DNA of 28,490 nt, taken from the NCBI GenBank assembly GCA_937920085.1, contig CALETE010000013.1, positions 1 to 28,490 on the forward strand. The letters run 5' to 3'. The DNA comes from an uncultured Alphaproteobacteria bacterium (lineage in GTDB: Bacteria > Pseudomonadota > Alphaproteobacteria > Caulobacterales > Caulobacteraceae). This document shows, one piece after another, positions 8,905 through 16,491 of the stretch. A model generated the notes under the pieces. It was not told the origin of the DNA. It was given only the letters and a program-made list of their open reading frames with translations, and made no database searches. Position numbers and translations under genes: made by a program. Position 1 is the first letter of the stretch, and every line of letters starts with the position of its first letter.

Positions 8905-8915
8905 AAGAATTTCTT
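8905..8915. promoter_or_regulatory. Inverted repeat upstream of cysD, candidate operator
   Basis: AAGAATTTCTT is a perfect 5+1+5 inverted repeat, 40 nt before the cysD start codon and within an AT-rich patch of an otherwise GC-rich intergenic region. Sulfate-assimilation genes are commonly under LysR- or Rrf2-type control at sites like this. No regulator is visible in the window, so the role is a guess from position. Confidence 0.25.
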
Positions 8916-8955
8916 CAAACGGTCAGGTTTTGACTGAGACAGGAGTGCAAAGCCC

Positions 8956-9876
8956 ATGACGGACGATCGGCAGGGGATAACCTTGACCCATCTCCAGCGC
9001 CTGGAAGCTGAGTCCATCCAAATCATGCGTGAGGTGGTGGCCGAGGCCGAGCGCCCAGTTATGCTATATTCGGTGGGCAAGGACTCCGCTGTCATGCTGC
9101 ATTTGGCAGCCAAGGCCTTCTATCCGGCTAAGCCACCCTTTCCTTTGCTGCATGTAGATACGACCTGGAAGTTTCGGGCCATGTACGAGATGCGCGAACG
9201 CATGGCGCGGGAGTTGGGATTTGACTTGATTGTTCATCAGAACCCAGAGGCTCTGGCGCAGGGCATTAACCCCTTTGATCATGGCTCTGCCGTTCATACC
9301 GACACCTGGAAGACCGAGGGTCTGAAGCAGGCCCTCGATAAATTTGGTTTCGATGCGGCCTTCGGCGGCGCGCGCCGCGATGAGGAAAAAAGCCGCGCTA
9401 AGGAGCGGATATTTTCCTTCCGGTCCGCCCAGCACCGTTGGGACCCGAAAAACCAGCGACCAGAGCTCTGGCGCCTTTACAATACGCGCAAGAACAAGGG
9501 CGAAAGCCTTCGTGTCTTTCCGATCTCCAATTGGACCGAGCTGGATATCTGGCAGTACATCCACCTGGAAAACATACCCATTGTGCCGCTCTATTATTCC
9601 GACGTTCGGCCAGTGGTGGAGCGCGACGGCACCCTGATTATGGTCGATGATGACCGCTTCCGGCTGGCACCCGGCGAGACGCCCATGATGAAGTCTGTGC
9701 GATTTAGGACTCTCGGCTGCTACCCCCTGACCGGAGCGGTGGAATCAACGGCTGCGACCCTGCCTGAAATCATTCAAGAAATGCTGTTGACCACGACGTC
9801 GGAGCGCCAGGGCCGGGTCATCGACCACGACCAAACCGCCTCCATGGAAAAGAAGAAGCAGGAGGGCTATTTCTGA
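8956..9876 (+). CDS. cysD: Sulfate adenylyltransferase subunit 2 (CysD)
   Basis: CysD is the catalytic ATP pyrophosphatase half of ATP sulfurylase. With the CysN GTPase it makes adenosine 5'-phosphosulfate from sulfate and ATP. The 306-residue protein starts with THLQRLEAESIQIMREV, typical of CysD. It has the PP-loop SVGKDS (39-44), HVDTTWKFRAMYEMR, the FGGARRDEEKSRAKERIFSFR segment and WDPKNQRPELW. The end, RVIDHDQTASMEKKKQEGYF, is the usual CysD terminus. AGGAG is upstream at a slightly long spacing of about 11 nt. Its TGA overlaps the ATG of cysNC as TGATG (9874-9878), which points to coupled translation of two partners that form one complex. Confidence 0.96.
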   Translation: MTDDRQGITLTHLQRLEAESIQIMREVVAEAERPVMLYSVGKDSAVMLHLAAKAFYPAKPPFPLLHVDTTWKFRAMYEMRERMARELGFDLIVHQNPEALAQGINPFDHGSAVHTDTWKTEGLKQALDKFGFDAAFGGARRDEEKSRAKERIFSFRSAQHRWDPKNQRPELWRLYNTRKNKGESLRVFPISNWTELDIWQYIHLENIPIVPLYYSDVRPVVERDGTLIMVDDDRFRLAPGETPMMKSVRFRTLGCYPLTGAVESTAATLPEIIQEMLLTTTSERQGRVIDHDQTASMEKKKQEGYF

Positions 9877-11780
9877 TGGCCCACCAGTCCGATCTCATCG
9901 CCTCTGATATTGAGGCCTACCTGCTGGAGCACCAGCATAAGAGCCTTCTAAGGTTCATCACCTGCGGTTCAGTGGATGACGGTAAGTCGACCCTCATTGG
10001 CCGGCTGCTCTACGATTCAAAGATGATCTTCGAGGACCAGCTTGCGGCGCTGGAAGCTGACTCGAAGCGGGTCGGGACCCAAGGCGGTGAGATAGATTTC
10101 GCGCTTCTCGTTGATGGCTTGGCGGCCGAGCGGGAGCAAGGCATCACCATCGATGTTGCCTACCGATTTTTCTCCACCGAGAAGCGCAAGTTCATTGTCG
10201 CTGACACCCCCGGCCATGAGCAGTACACGCGCAATATGGTCACGGGTGCCTCCACGGCCCAAGCTGCCGTGATCTTGATAGATGCCCGGCGAGGCGTGCT
10301 CACCCAGACCCGGCGACATTCCTATCTGGTCAAGTTGCTGGGCATTCGCCACGTGGTTCTGGCGGTTAATAAGATGGATCTGGTGGATTGGAGTCAGGCC
10401 CGGTTTGATGAAATCATCGCTGATTACAGCGCTTTCGCAGCCCAGATCGGCCTGACTGATTTCACCGCCATCCCTATGTCGGCCCTGAGAGGCGAGAATG
10501 TTGCGGGACCTGGGCTAGGGAACAGCTGGTATCAGGGCCCCCATTTGATGTCGGTCCTCGAAGCCCTGCCTGTGGACGACGATCTACAGGACAAGGCCTT
10601 CTGTATGCCTGTGCAGTGGGTCAACCGCCCAAATCTGGATTTCCGAGGCTTTGCAGGCTTGGTGGTCGCAGGCCAGGTCCGGCCGGGGGATAAGGTCCGC
10701 GTCCTACCCTCGGGCAAAACTACGACGGTCGACCGCATTGTCGTCTCGCCCAAAGACCTTGACGTCGCTGTAGCGGGCCAGTCGATTACCCTAACACTCA
10801 CTGATGAGGTGGACGTTAGCCGAGGCGATGTTCTGGCTGCCGCCCAAAGTCCCCCCGAAGTCGCCGATCAGTTTGAGGCGACCGTGGTGTGGATGGATGA
10901 GGAGCCCCTGTTGCCGGGGCGGGCCTACTTGCTGAAACAGGGAACCCGCACGGTTACTGCGGCCCTCTCTGAGCCAAAGCACAAGGTCAACGTCAACACC
11001 CTTGAAAAGCTGGCAGCCAAGCGGCTGGAGCTTAATGAAATCGGCGTCTGTAACCTTACCCTCGATAGCGCCATTGCTTTTGATCCCTACGCCGAGAGCC
11101 GAGATCTTGGAGGATTTATCCTGGTAGATCGGTTGTCCAATCGGACGGTGGCGGCGGGCATGCTGCACTTCGCCCTGCGGCGGTCTCAGAACGTCCACTG
11201 GCAGGCGGTGGATGTGGACAAGGCTGCGCGTAGCGCCCTGAAAGGCCAGCGGGGGCGTGTGGTTTGGCTGACAGGCCTTTCGGGGTCGGGTAAGTCCACA
11301 ATCGCTAATCTGGTGGAGAAGAAGCTACACGCCGAGGGGCGTCACACCTATTTGCTGGACGGGGACAATGTCCGCCACGGCCTCAACCGAGACCTAGGTT
11401 TTACCGATGCCGACCGGGTCGAAAACATCCGGCGGGTGGCGGAGGTCGCTAAGCTTATGGTCGATGCCGGCCTGATCGTCTTGGTGTCGTTTATCTCGCC
11501 CTTCCGGGCTGAGCGCGACATGGCGCGAGGGCTGCTGGCGCAAGACGATTTTGTCGAAGTTTTCGTGGATACCCCCCTGGCGGTCGCAGAATCCCGCGAT
11601 GTCAAAGGGCTCTATAAGAAGGCACGCTCGGGTGAATTGAAGAACTTCACCGGCATAGACAGCCCTTATGAAGCGCCGGAACATCCAGAAATCCGCATCG
11701 ACACCACGTCGGAAACCGCACCCCAGGCAGCAGAGCGGATCACCGCCTGGCTGAACGGGGAACTGGACTACACGATCTAA
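9876..11780 (+). CDS. cysNC: Fused sulfate adenylyltransferase subunit 1 / APS kinase (CysNC)
   Basis: This bifunctional protein of 634 residues carries two enzymes of sulfate activation. The N-terminal EF-Tu-like GTPase (CysN) has GSVDDGKST (31-39), DTPGHEQYTRNM and NKMD, followed by beta-barrel domains to about residue 440. It powers CysD with GTP hydrolysis. The C-terminal domain (about 455-634) is adenylylsulfate kinase (CysC) with P-loop GLSGSGKST (467-475), LDGDNVRHGLNRDLGF and the DVKGLYKKAR segment. It phosphorylates APS to PAPS. The fusion is well known in proteobacteria (NodQ/CysNC type). Start overlaps the cysD stop. queF begins 42 nt downstream without an obvious terminator between them. 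Confidence 0.96.
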   Translation: MAHQSDLIASDIEAYLLEHQHKSLLRFITCGSVDDGKSTLIGRLLYDSKMIFEDQLAALEADSKRVGTQGGEIDFALLVDGLAAEREQGITIDVAYRFFSTEKRKFIVADTPGHEQYTRNMVTGASTAQAAVILIDARRGVLTQTRRHSYLVKLLGIRHVVLAVNKMDLVDWSQARFDEIIADYSAFAAQIGLTDFTAIPMSALRGENVAGPGLGNSWYQGPHLMSVLEALPVDDDLQDKAFCMPVQWVNRPNLDFRGFAGLVVAGQVRPGDKVRVLPSGKTTTVDRIVVSPKDLDVAVAGQSITLTLTDEVDVSRGDVLAAAQSPPEVADQFEATVVWMDEEPLLPGRAYLLKQGTRTVTAALSEPKHKVNVNTLEKLAAKRLELNEIGVCNLTLDSAIAFDPYAESRDLGGFILVDRLSNRTVAAGMLHFALRRSQNVHWQAVDVDKAARSALKGQRGRVVWLTGLSGSGKSTIANLVEKKLHAEGRHTYLLDGDNVRHGLNRDLGFTDADRVENIRRVAEVAKLMVDAGLIVLVSFISPFRAERDMARGLLAQDDFVEVFVDTPLAVAESRDVKGLYKKARSGELKNFTGIDSPYEAPEHPEIRIDTTSETAPQAAERITAWLNGELDYTI

Positions 11781-11822
11781 GCCCTAATTGCGGCGGCGGG
11801 GAATGACGGGTATGGCGAGCGC

Positions 11823-12278
11823 ATGACTGATACCCATTTGACCCAACTTGGGCAGGAAATTCGTGGCTTCGCCAGTCCGGAAGAGGCAGTTCTTGAGCGG
11901 GTTCCCAACCCGCAAAAGGACGCGCTCTATCTGGCGAGGTTTACTGCGCCGGAATTCACCTCTCTATGTCCGGTGACTGGCCAGCCCGACTTTGCCACCT
12001 TGATGATCGATTATGCGCCGGGAGACTGGCTAATCGAGTCGAAGTCGTTGAAGCTTTATCTCGGAAGCTTCCGAAATCATGGGGCTTTCCATGAGGATTG
12101 TACGGTTGCGATTGGTCGCAAGATCGTCGAAATCGCCCAACCGACCTGGTTAAGGATCGGTGGCTATTGGTATCCGCGAGGCGGTATTCCAATTGATGTT
12201 TTCTGGCAGACGGGCCCGTCTCCCGAGGGGCTTTGGCTGCCCGACCAGGGGGTGCCGCCCTATCGCGGTCGGGGCTAG
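11823..12278 (+). CDS. queF: NADPH-dependent 7-cyano-7-deazaguanine reductase (QueF)
   Basis: QueF reduces the nitrile of preQ0 to the amine preQ1 in queuosine tRNA-modification synthesis. The 151-residue length matches the short, unimodular (YkvM-type) subfamily. Diagnostic segments are EFTSLCPVTGQPDFA, with the catalytic nucleophile Cys49, the QueF motif ESKSLKLYLGSFRNHG, and the following FHED. The C-terminal GGYWYPRGGIPIDVFWQTG also fits the family. ATG 11823 follows the cysNC stop by 42 nt on the same strand. Its TAG overlaps the stop of the convergent nitroreductase in a CTAG tetranucleotide. Location beside sulfate genes has no evident metabolic reason, so it is probably incidental. 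Confidence 0.95.
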   Translation: MTDTHLTQLGQEIRGFASPEEAVLERVPNPQKDALYLARFTAPEFTSLCPVTGQPDFATLMIDYAPGDWLIESKSLKLYLGSFRNHGAFHEDCTVAIGRKIVEIAQPTWLRIGGYWYPRGGIPIDVFWQTGPSPEGLWLPDQGVPPYRGRG

Positions 12279-12832
12279 GGCCTTTCCCATCGGGTTACGA
12301 GGGGGGATACATCTGGGCGCTCTCGTTCTTGGGCGGGGGCGTTGGGCGTTCCGATGAAGATGAATCCAGCGACTCTTTCGCCAGGGCTCAGCCCCAGAAT
12401 TTTAAGTGCGTCATCATCATAGGCGTACCAATCTGTAATCCAGTTGGCACCAAATCCCATAGCTAGGGCACCGTAGAGTAGGTTGGTGCATACCGCGCCG
12501 GCCGACAGCCATTGCTCCCACTCCGGAATGTCGGCGGACTTTGGGCTGGACACAACGGCTATGGCCAGGGGCGGTGCCTTGAGCTTGCCAAGCTTAGCCG
12601 CCGCGCGTGGATCTTCGCGTTGCAGCGCGAGGCCTTCCAGCTCGGTCGCAAACTCTGCCTTGCCCTGAGTATCCAGGAGAATAAACCGCCAGGGTGCCAG
12701 CTTGCCATGGTCAGGAACCCGGGTCGCGAGCCCAAGGAGGGTTTCTATTTGCGTATCACTCGGGGCGGGTGCCGTCAGGGTGAGGGCCGAATTGGATCGT
12801 CTCCGCTTCAGGAAGCCTAAGGCATCTGGCAT
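12275..12832 (-). CDS. Nitroreductase-family flavoprotein (YdjA-like)
   Basis: This FMN-dependent oxidoreductase has about 185 residues. The start MPDALGFLKRRRSNSAL, with the FMN-phosphate-contacting RRRS (10-13), lines up with the N-terminus of the small E. coli YdjA type. RVPDHGKLAPWRFILL follows, then the GAVCTNLLYGALAMGFGANWITDW helix and a GFIFIGTP strand near the end. Such enzymes reduce nitro compounds or quinones with NAD(P)H; the physiological substrate is unknown. ATG 12832 was chosen by homology. In-frame ATGs at 12892 and 12886 and a frame open to 12949 allow a longer form, and no start has a strong ribosome-binding site. The gene is convergent with queF (4-nt stop overlap) and divergent from the Nudix gene. 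Confidence 0.85.
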   Translation of the reverse strand: MPDALGFLKRRRSNSALTLTAPAPSDTQIETLLGLATRVPDHGKLAPWRFILLDTQGKAEFATELEGLALQREDPRAAAKLGKLKAPPLAIAVVSSPKSADIPEWEQWLSAGAVCTNLLYGALAMGFGANWITDWYAYDDDALKILGLSPGERVAGFIFIGTPNAPAQERERPDVSPLVTRWERP

Positions 12833-12971
12833 TGCTGCGAGGGGCAGCTCCTCGCCAAATATCGGTGAGGCAGGTAGGAGAGACATTGCCATGGTTGGAA
12901 CCCTGAACTGGCCGCTAAGGCAAAGCCTGTTTAAGGGGTTAGGCTCCAACCGAGCAAGGCGAGTCTAGGTC

Positions 12972-13586
12972 GTGGCTGACAAACCAGAATGGATGCGTCC
13001 TTCAGGCACGCCCTGGTCGAGAGGCCCAGGGCGGCTGGTGTATGACAACCCTTGGATATCTGTCACCGAATTCCAGGCGATCGCGCCAACAGGAAATCCT
13101 GCGCTCTATGGTTTGGTTGGTTATAAGAACCGCGCCTTAGCCATTTTGCCCTTGTTTGAAGATGGCACGATCCTGATGGTCGGCCAAAATCGGTTGCCGT
13201 TTTCCGACTACAGTTGGGAAATTCCAGAGGGTGGGGGGCCGCTCGGCGAGGATCCTTTAGCGGGTGCGCAAAGGGAATTGCTGGAAGAAACGGGCTTTGA
13301 GGCATCCAACTGGCTCGAGGTCATGCGGCTGCAGCTTTCTAATTCTGTCAGCGATGAATTGGCGATCTGCTTTCTCGCAACAGAGCTCTCTAAGAGCGAC
13401 ATCGTGGCTCATGTCGACGACACCGAGGACATTGTTCGGGTCCGGGCACCTTTTCGTGACGTGCTGCAGGCTGCGATGGCAGGTTATATTTCCGACAGCC
13501 TGACGGTAGCCATGCTGCTGCGGGTCCACCATATGGCCTATACAGGTGCACTGCCTGATGGTCTGGCGCAATTTGTGCTAGACTGA
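12972..13586 (+). CDS. Nudix hydrolase, ADP-ribose pyrophosphatase-like
   Basis: This 204-residue enzyme has a complete Nudix box: G87, E93, then R101-E102 followed by LLEETGF, matching Gx5Ex7REUxEExGU. The box binds the Mg ions used to split a nucleoside diphosphate linked to another group. The preceding segment (RLVYDNPWISVTEF and SWEIPEGGG) resembles ADP-ribose/ADP-sugar pyrophosphatases rather than MutT. The start is GTG 12972-12974; an ATG at residue 8 is an alternative with no better ribosome-binding site. cysE follows 29 nt downstream on the same strand, so the two are probably cotranscribed. No direct link between an ADP-sugar hydrolase and serine acetylation is known to me. Confidence 0.88.
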   Translation: MADKPEWMRPSGTPWSRGPGRLVYDNPWISVTEFQAIAPTGNPALYGLVGYKNRALAILPLFEDGTILMVGQNRLPFSDYSWEIPEGGGPLGEDPLAGAQRELLEETGFEASNWLEVMRLQLSNSVSDELAICFLATELSKSDIVAHVDDTEDIVRVRAPFRDVLQAAMAGYISDSLTVAMLLRVHHMAYTGALPDGLAQFVLD

Positions 13587-13615
13587 AAACGTCATCACGA
13601 AGGCGGGAGAAAACA

Positions 13616-14446
13616 ATGAGCCAGCGCCTGGAAATTCTTGATCCAACCCAGCCACCTCCGGTCTGGGCCTCTCTTCGCAATGAAGCCGAGCGGGCAGCCA
13701 AGAGCGAACCTGCCTTGGCGTCCTTGCTCAATGCGGTGGTCATCAGTCACGAAAATCTTGGGGACGCCTTGTCCTATCAATTGGCCCGAAAGCTCGGCGA
13801 CCAAGAACTCCGCGCCATGAGCCTGCGCGAGCTGGCGACGCAGGCCTATCGAAGTGATCCGGGGCTCGTCACTATTGCTGAAGCCGACCTTCGGGCGGTT
13901 TATGAGCGTGATCCTGCCTGCAAGGGCTATGTCCAGCCCTTCCTATTTTTCAAGGGGTTCCAGGCTCTACAGACCCAGCGTGTGGCGCATTGGCTATGGA
14001 ATCAGGGGCGCGAGACCATCGCGTTTTACCTGCAGAGTCGGGTCAGCGAGGTCTTTCAGGTGGATATCCATCCGGCGACGCGCATCGGGTCCGGGGTCTT
14101 TGTTGACCATGGGACAGGTATTGTCATCGGCGAGACTGCTGTCATCGGCAATGACGTTTCCCTGCTTCAGGGGGTTACCCTTGGCGGTACTGGTGCTGAC
14201 CGCGGAGATCGTCACCCCAAAATCGGAAACGGTGTTCTGCTTGGCGCTGGTGCAAAGGTGCTGGGGAATATCAATATCGGTGATTATGCCAAGATTGCCT
14301 CAGGTTCGGTGGTGCTAAAGGATGTTCCTGCCCACTGCACAGCGGCCGGTGTGCCCGCCAAGCTGATCAATTGCCCAAGCTGTGACGAGCCAGCGCGGAA
14401 AATGGATCACACCCTGGCTGAAGCTTTCACGGAAAGCGGCATCTGA
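13616..14446 (+). CDS. cysE: Serine O-acetyltransferase (CysE)
   Basis: CysE transfers acetyl from acetyl-CoA to L-serine, giving O-acetylserine, the acceptor of sulfide in cysteine synthesis. The 276-residue protein has the N-terminal helical SATase domain (about 15-130) and a left-handed beta-helix of hexapeptide repeats (about 145-250). The catalytic residues are visible in VDIHPATRIG (D150) and VFVDHGTGIVIGETA (H165), with the same 15-residue spacing as in E. coli CysE. GGGAG lies about 8 bases before the ATG. It belongs with cysD/cysNC functionally but is separated from them by queF, the reversed nitroreductase and Nudix. The C-terminal tail (LAEAFTESGI) ends in Ile, as expected for binding to cysteine synthase. 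Confidence 0.95.
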   Translation: MSQRLEILDPTQPPPVWASLRNEAERAAKSEPALASLLNAVVISHENLGDALSYQLARKLGDQELRAMSLRELATQAYRSDPGLVTIAEADLRAVYERDPACKGYVQPFLFFKGFQALQTQRVAHWLWNQGRETIAFYLQSRVSEVFQVDIHPATRIGSGVFVDHGTGIVIGETAVIGNDVSLLQGVTLGGTGADRGDRHPKIGNGVLLGAGAKVLGNINIGDYAKIASGSVVLKDVPAHCTAAGVPAKLINCPSCDEPARKMDHTLAEAFTESGI

Positions 14447-14456
14447 GGTTCCCTCT

Positions 14457-14483
14457 GGGCGGCTTGCAGTCTAGGGTCCGCCC
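14457..14483 (+). terminator. Possible terminator hairpin after cysE
   Basis: GGGCGG (14457-14462) can pair with CCGCCC (14478-14483) around a 15-nt loop, 10 nt after the cysE stop. There is no T-run after it, so termination here is weakly supported. Confidence 0.3.
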
Positions 14484-14509
14484 ACATTTGAATCGCCGAG
14501 GAGCTGGCT

Positions 14510-14716
14510 ATGGACGAAAGAGCAATGCGCAAGATCGAGGGGCATTTGCGCGGCACCTTCGCCAATGCACGGATCACCCTCGTGCCCCGGCCTAAGCAGA
14601 AAGATTCCGCTGAGGTCTATATCGGCGAAGAGTTCATTGGCGTGGTCTTCGAGGACGAGGACGACGATGGGTCATTCATGTTCGAAATGGCGATTCTCGC
14701 CGAGGACCTGCCCTAA
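14510..14716 (+). CDS. DUF3126 family small protein
   Basis: This 68-residue acidic protein matches the alphaproteobacterial DUF3126 family. Its pattern is an N-terminal basic helix (RAMRKIEGHLRGTFAN), a strand with ITLVPRPKQKDSAEVYIGEEFIGVVFEDEDDDG, and SFMFEMAILAEDL at the end. Function is unknown. There is no signal peptide or membrane segment, so it should be cytoplasmic. GAGGAG lies 7 nt before ATG 14510, a strong ribosome-binding site. It lies 63 nt after cysE on the same strand and ends before a strong hairpin, so it may be the last gene of that transcript. Confidence 0.85.
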   Translation: MDERAMRKIEGHLRGTFANARITLVPRPKQKDSAEVYIGEEFIGVVFEDEDDDGSFMFEMAILAEDLP

Positions 14717-14747
14717 CAGGGCAACATCGCCCAGCTGAAAAGCGTTT

Positions 14748-14771
14748 GGCCCCGACAGCGATGTCGGGGCC
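14748..14771. terminator. Perfect 10-bp hairpin between convergent genes
   Basis: GGCCCCGACA and TGTCGGGGCC pair perfectly around a GCGA loop, a GNRA-type tetraloop on the plus strand. It lies between the stops of the DUF3126 gene (+) and the phoH-like gene (-), so it probably ends both transcripts. The minus-strand side is followed by AAACGCTTTT; neither side has a tight T-run. Confidence 0.6.
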
Positions 14772-14784
14772 GCGCCTATCGTGC

Positions 14785-15549
14785 CTAAAGAACACCCAGC
14801 ATTTCGGCGACTAGGGGGTGGCGAACAATGTCGCGATCCTGAAGGCGAACTACGGCAATATTGCTGACCGCTTCCAGCTTTTCAGCGACTGGCCCTAGGC
14901 CCGAAATGCCCGGCAAGAGGTCCGACTGATTTGGATCTCCAGTGACCACCATAGTTGAGTTCCACCCCAACCGGGTCAGGAGCATTTTGAGCTGCATGTA
15001 GGTGCAGTTCTGCGCCTCATCTATGACCACAAAGGCATTGTTGAGGGTTCGACCCCGCATGAAGCCAACGGGTGCGATTTCAATGGCACCTTCTGCCATT
15101 AGGCATCTGACACGCTTCATCGAAAGGCGGTCTGATAAAGCGTCGTAGAGGGGGCGAAGGTAGGGAGCGAGCTTGTCTTCCATTTCTCCGGGCAGAAACC
15201 CAATGGACTCGCCCGCTTCAACAGCTGGACGTGACAGCACAATGCGACCGACCTTGCCGGCTTCAAGAGCTTCGACCGCCTTGGCTATGGCCAGATAGGT
15301 TTTGCCGGTGCCAGCGGGGCCAAGGGCCATAACCAGGTTCTTCTCATTGATCGCTGCGATCAGGGATTCTTGACCCGGAGACTTGGCCTTAATGGTCTTT
15401 AGGTACCCCTGTTCACGATCGTCATTGTGGTGCGCCAGGGGCGACCAGGATCGTTCAAGCGGTAACCGGCGTATTTTTGAGTCATCTTCGAACTGGCTCG
15501 CATCAAATGCGCCTTCGCGCAGCTGTCGCTTAAGGATCCGCTTGGTCAT
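14785..15549 (-). CDS. PhoH-like P-loop ATPase
   Basis: This cytoplasmic ATPase of the PhoH family, linked in other bacteria to RNA metabolism, has 254 residues. Walker A is GPAGTGKT (77-84) and Walker B is VVIDEAQN (174-181). ILSRPAVEAGESIGFLPG and VVTGDPNQSDLLPG (sensor-like) are standard for the family. The length is shorter than the usual YbeZ-type PhoH, which is normally encoded next to ybeY, and no ybeY is here, so this is probably the second, solo PhoH-like protein. ATG 15547-15549 is preferred to the adjacent TTG because AGGAGG lies 5 nt before it. It is divergent from the carbonic anhydrase-like gene across 315 nt. Confidence 0.9.
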   Translation of the reverse strand: MTKRILKRQLREGAFDASQFEDDSKIRRLPLERSWSPLAHHNDDREQGYLKTIKAKSPGQESLIAAINEKNLVMALGPAGTGKTYLAIAKAVEALEAGKVGRIVLSRPAVEAGESIGFLPGEMEDKLAPYLRPLYDALSDRLSMKRVRCLMAEGAIEIAPVGFMRGRTLNNAFVVIDEAQNCTYMQLKMLLTRLGWNSTMVVTGDPNQSDLLPGISGLGPVAEKLEAVSNIAVVRLQDRDIVRHPLVAEMLGVL

Positions 15550-15864
15550 CAAGGCCTCCTATTGGGCAAGAAAAAAGGGCGAATCCGCCATGGACCGCCC
15601 CCGAAGATCGATAAAATTGAACAAAAGGACTCGCCGCCCAGAAGAGCCTGGTGGCTCAACTTTCCAACGTCGATTTGGGGGCAATGATAGCCCAAACCAG
15701 AAACGCGACACGAACCACTCCGTCCTGCGGGACCACCAAAAACGAAAATCGACTTTGGTATGTTTAGAGGGGCAGACGCCCCTCGAATCGCCCGATTATG
15801 ATCATGCTAACGTGGTAAATGACCTGTTAAGCAAGCAGGAAGATTTGAGAAGTGGGGCATACGG
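15550..15864. other. 315-nt intergenic region between divergent genes
   Basis: This AT-richer stretch separates the divergent phoH-like and carbonic anhydrase-like genes and must hold both promoters. Besides the terminator-like element at 15571-15600 it holds a perfect 7-bp hairpin, GAGGGGC-agac-GCCCCTC, at 15767-15784, with no T-run on either side. A plus-strand frame from ATG 15590 to TGA 15868 (92 codons) is open. Its product is very basic, matches nothing I recognise and has no clear ribosome-binding site, so I do not call it a gene. Confidence 0.5.
15571..15600 (-). promoter_or_regulatory. Terminator-like element in the phoH-like leader
   Basis: On the minus strand GGGCG (15600-15596) can pair with CGCCC (15581-15577), followed at once by TTTTTT (15576-15571), and AGGAGG of the phoH-like gene follows 10 nt later. 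An alternative 4-bp stem GGCG/CGCC (15589-15586 with 15581-15578) uses the same right arm. A short GC stem with a T6 tract inside a 5' leader looks like an attenuator, but the stem is short. Confidence 0.35.
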
Positions 15865-16392
15865 ATGAGTGTCTACAGCTTGGGCGCAGTCAAACCAGAA
15901 CTGCCCGATGAAGATGAATACTGGATTGCGCCAAGTGCAACAGTCGTCGGTCGTGTGATTTTGAAGAAAAATGCTTCGATTTGGTGGGGCGCAACCTTAC
16001 GCGGCGACAATGATCCCATTGAAATCGGCGAGAATTCGAACGTACAGGATGGGTCTGTACTTCACACAGATACTGGCTTCCCATTGACGATTGGTGCGAA
16101 CGTCACCGTCGGCCATATGGTGATGCTGCATGGCTGCACGATTGGCGACAATTCTCTGGTGGGCATTGGATCAATCATTCTCAATGGGGCGAAGATTGGT
16201 CGTAATTGCCTAATCGGTGCCAATTGCCTGATCACTGAAGGCAAGGAAATTCCAGACAATTCCCTTGTAATGGGGGCCCCAGGTAAGGTTGTGCGCGAAT
16301 TGTCACCCGCTCAGGCCGCCATGATCGTCGGTGGATCCTTGCACTATGTGGAGAATTGGCAACGCTATAAGCGCGACCTTCGAGACGTTTAG
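15865..16392 (+). CDS. Gamma-class carbonic anhydrase-like protein (YrdA/PaaY type)
   Basis: This 175-residue left-handed beta-helix protein is made of hexapeptide repeats. The three zinc-binding histidines of the gamma class are in place: H67 in VLHTD, H84 in VGHMV and H89 in LHGC. The RGDNDPIEIGENSNVQDGSVLH stretch is also family-specific. Members are either hydratases of CO2 or metal proteins of unknown activity, and the short YrdA-like form lacks the acidic loop of Cam, so activity is uncertain. The C-terminal helix (SPAQAAMIVGGSLHYVENWQRY) fits trimeric family members. The start ATG overlaps the stop of an unlikely upstream frame as ATGA. A GTGGGG stretch upstream is a modest ribosome-binding site. 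Confidence 0.9.
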   Translation: MSVYSLGAVKPELPDEDEYWIAPSATVVGRVILKKNASIWWGATLRGDNDPIEIGENSNVQDGSVLHTDTGFPLTIGANVTVGHMVMLHGCTIGDNSLVGIGSIILNGAKIGRNCLIGANCLITEGKEIPDNSLVMGAPGKVVRELSPAQAAMIVGGSLHYVENWQRYKRDLRDV

Positions 16393-16491
16393 GGCTCAGG
16401 CAAACCGCGCGGTTAGAATTGGCCTGATTGGCCTTGACGAACCCTGCGGCGCCCCGGTGAACTGCGGGAAACATCAAAGGGAGCTGGCCAC

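Noticed and set aside
9064..9564. Minus-strand open frame of 166 codons inside cysD
   Set aside because: Antisense shadow of cysD; no domain and no ribosome-binding site.
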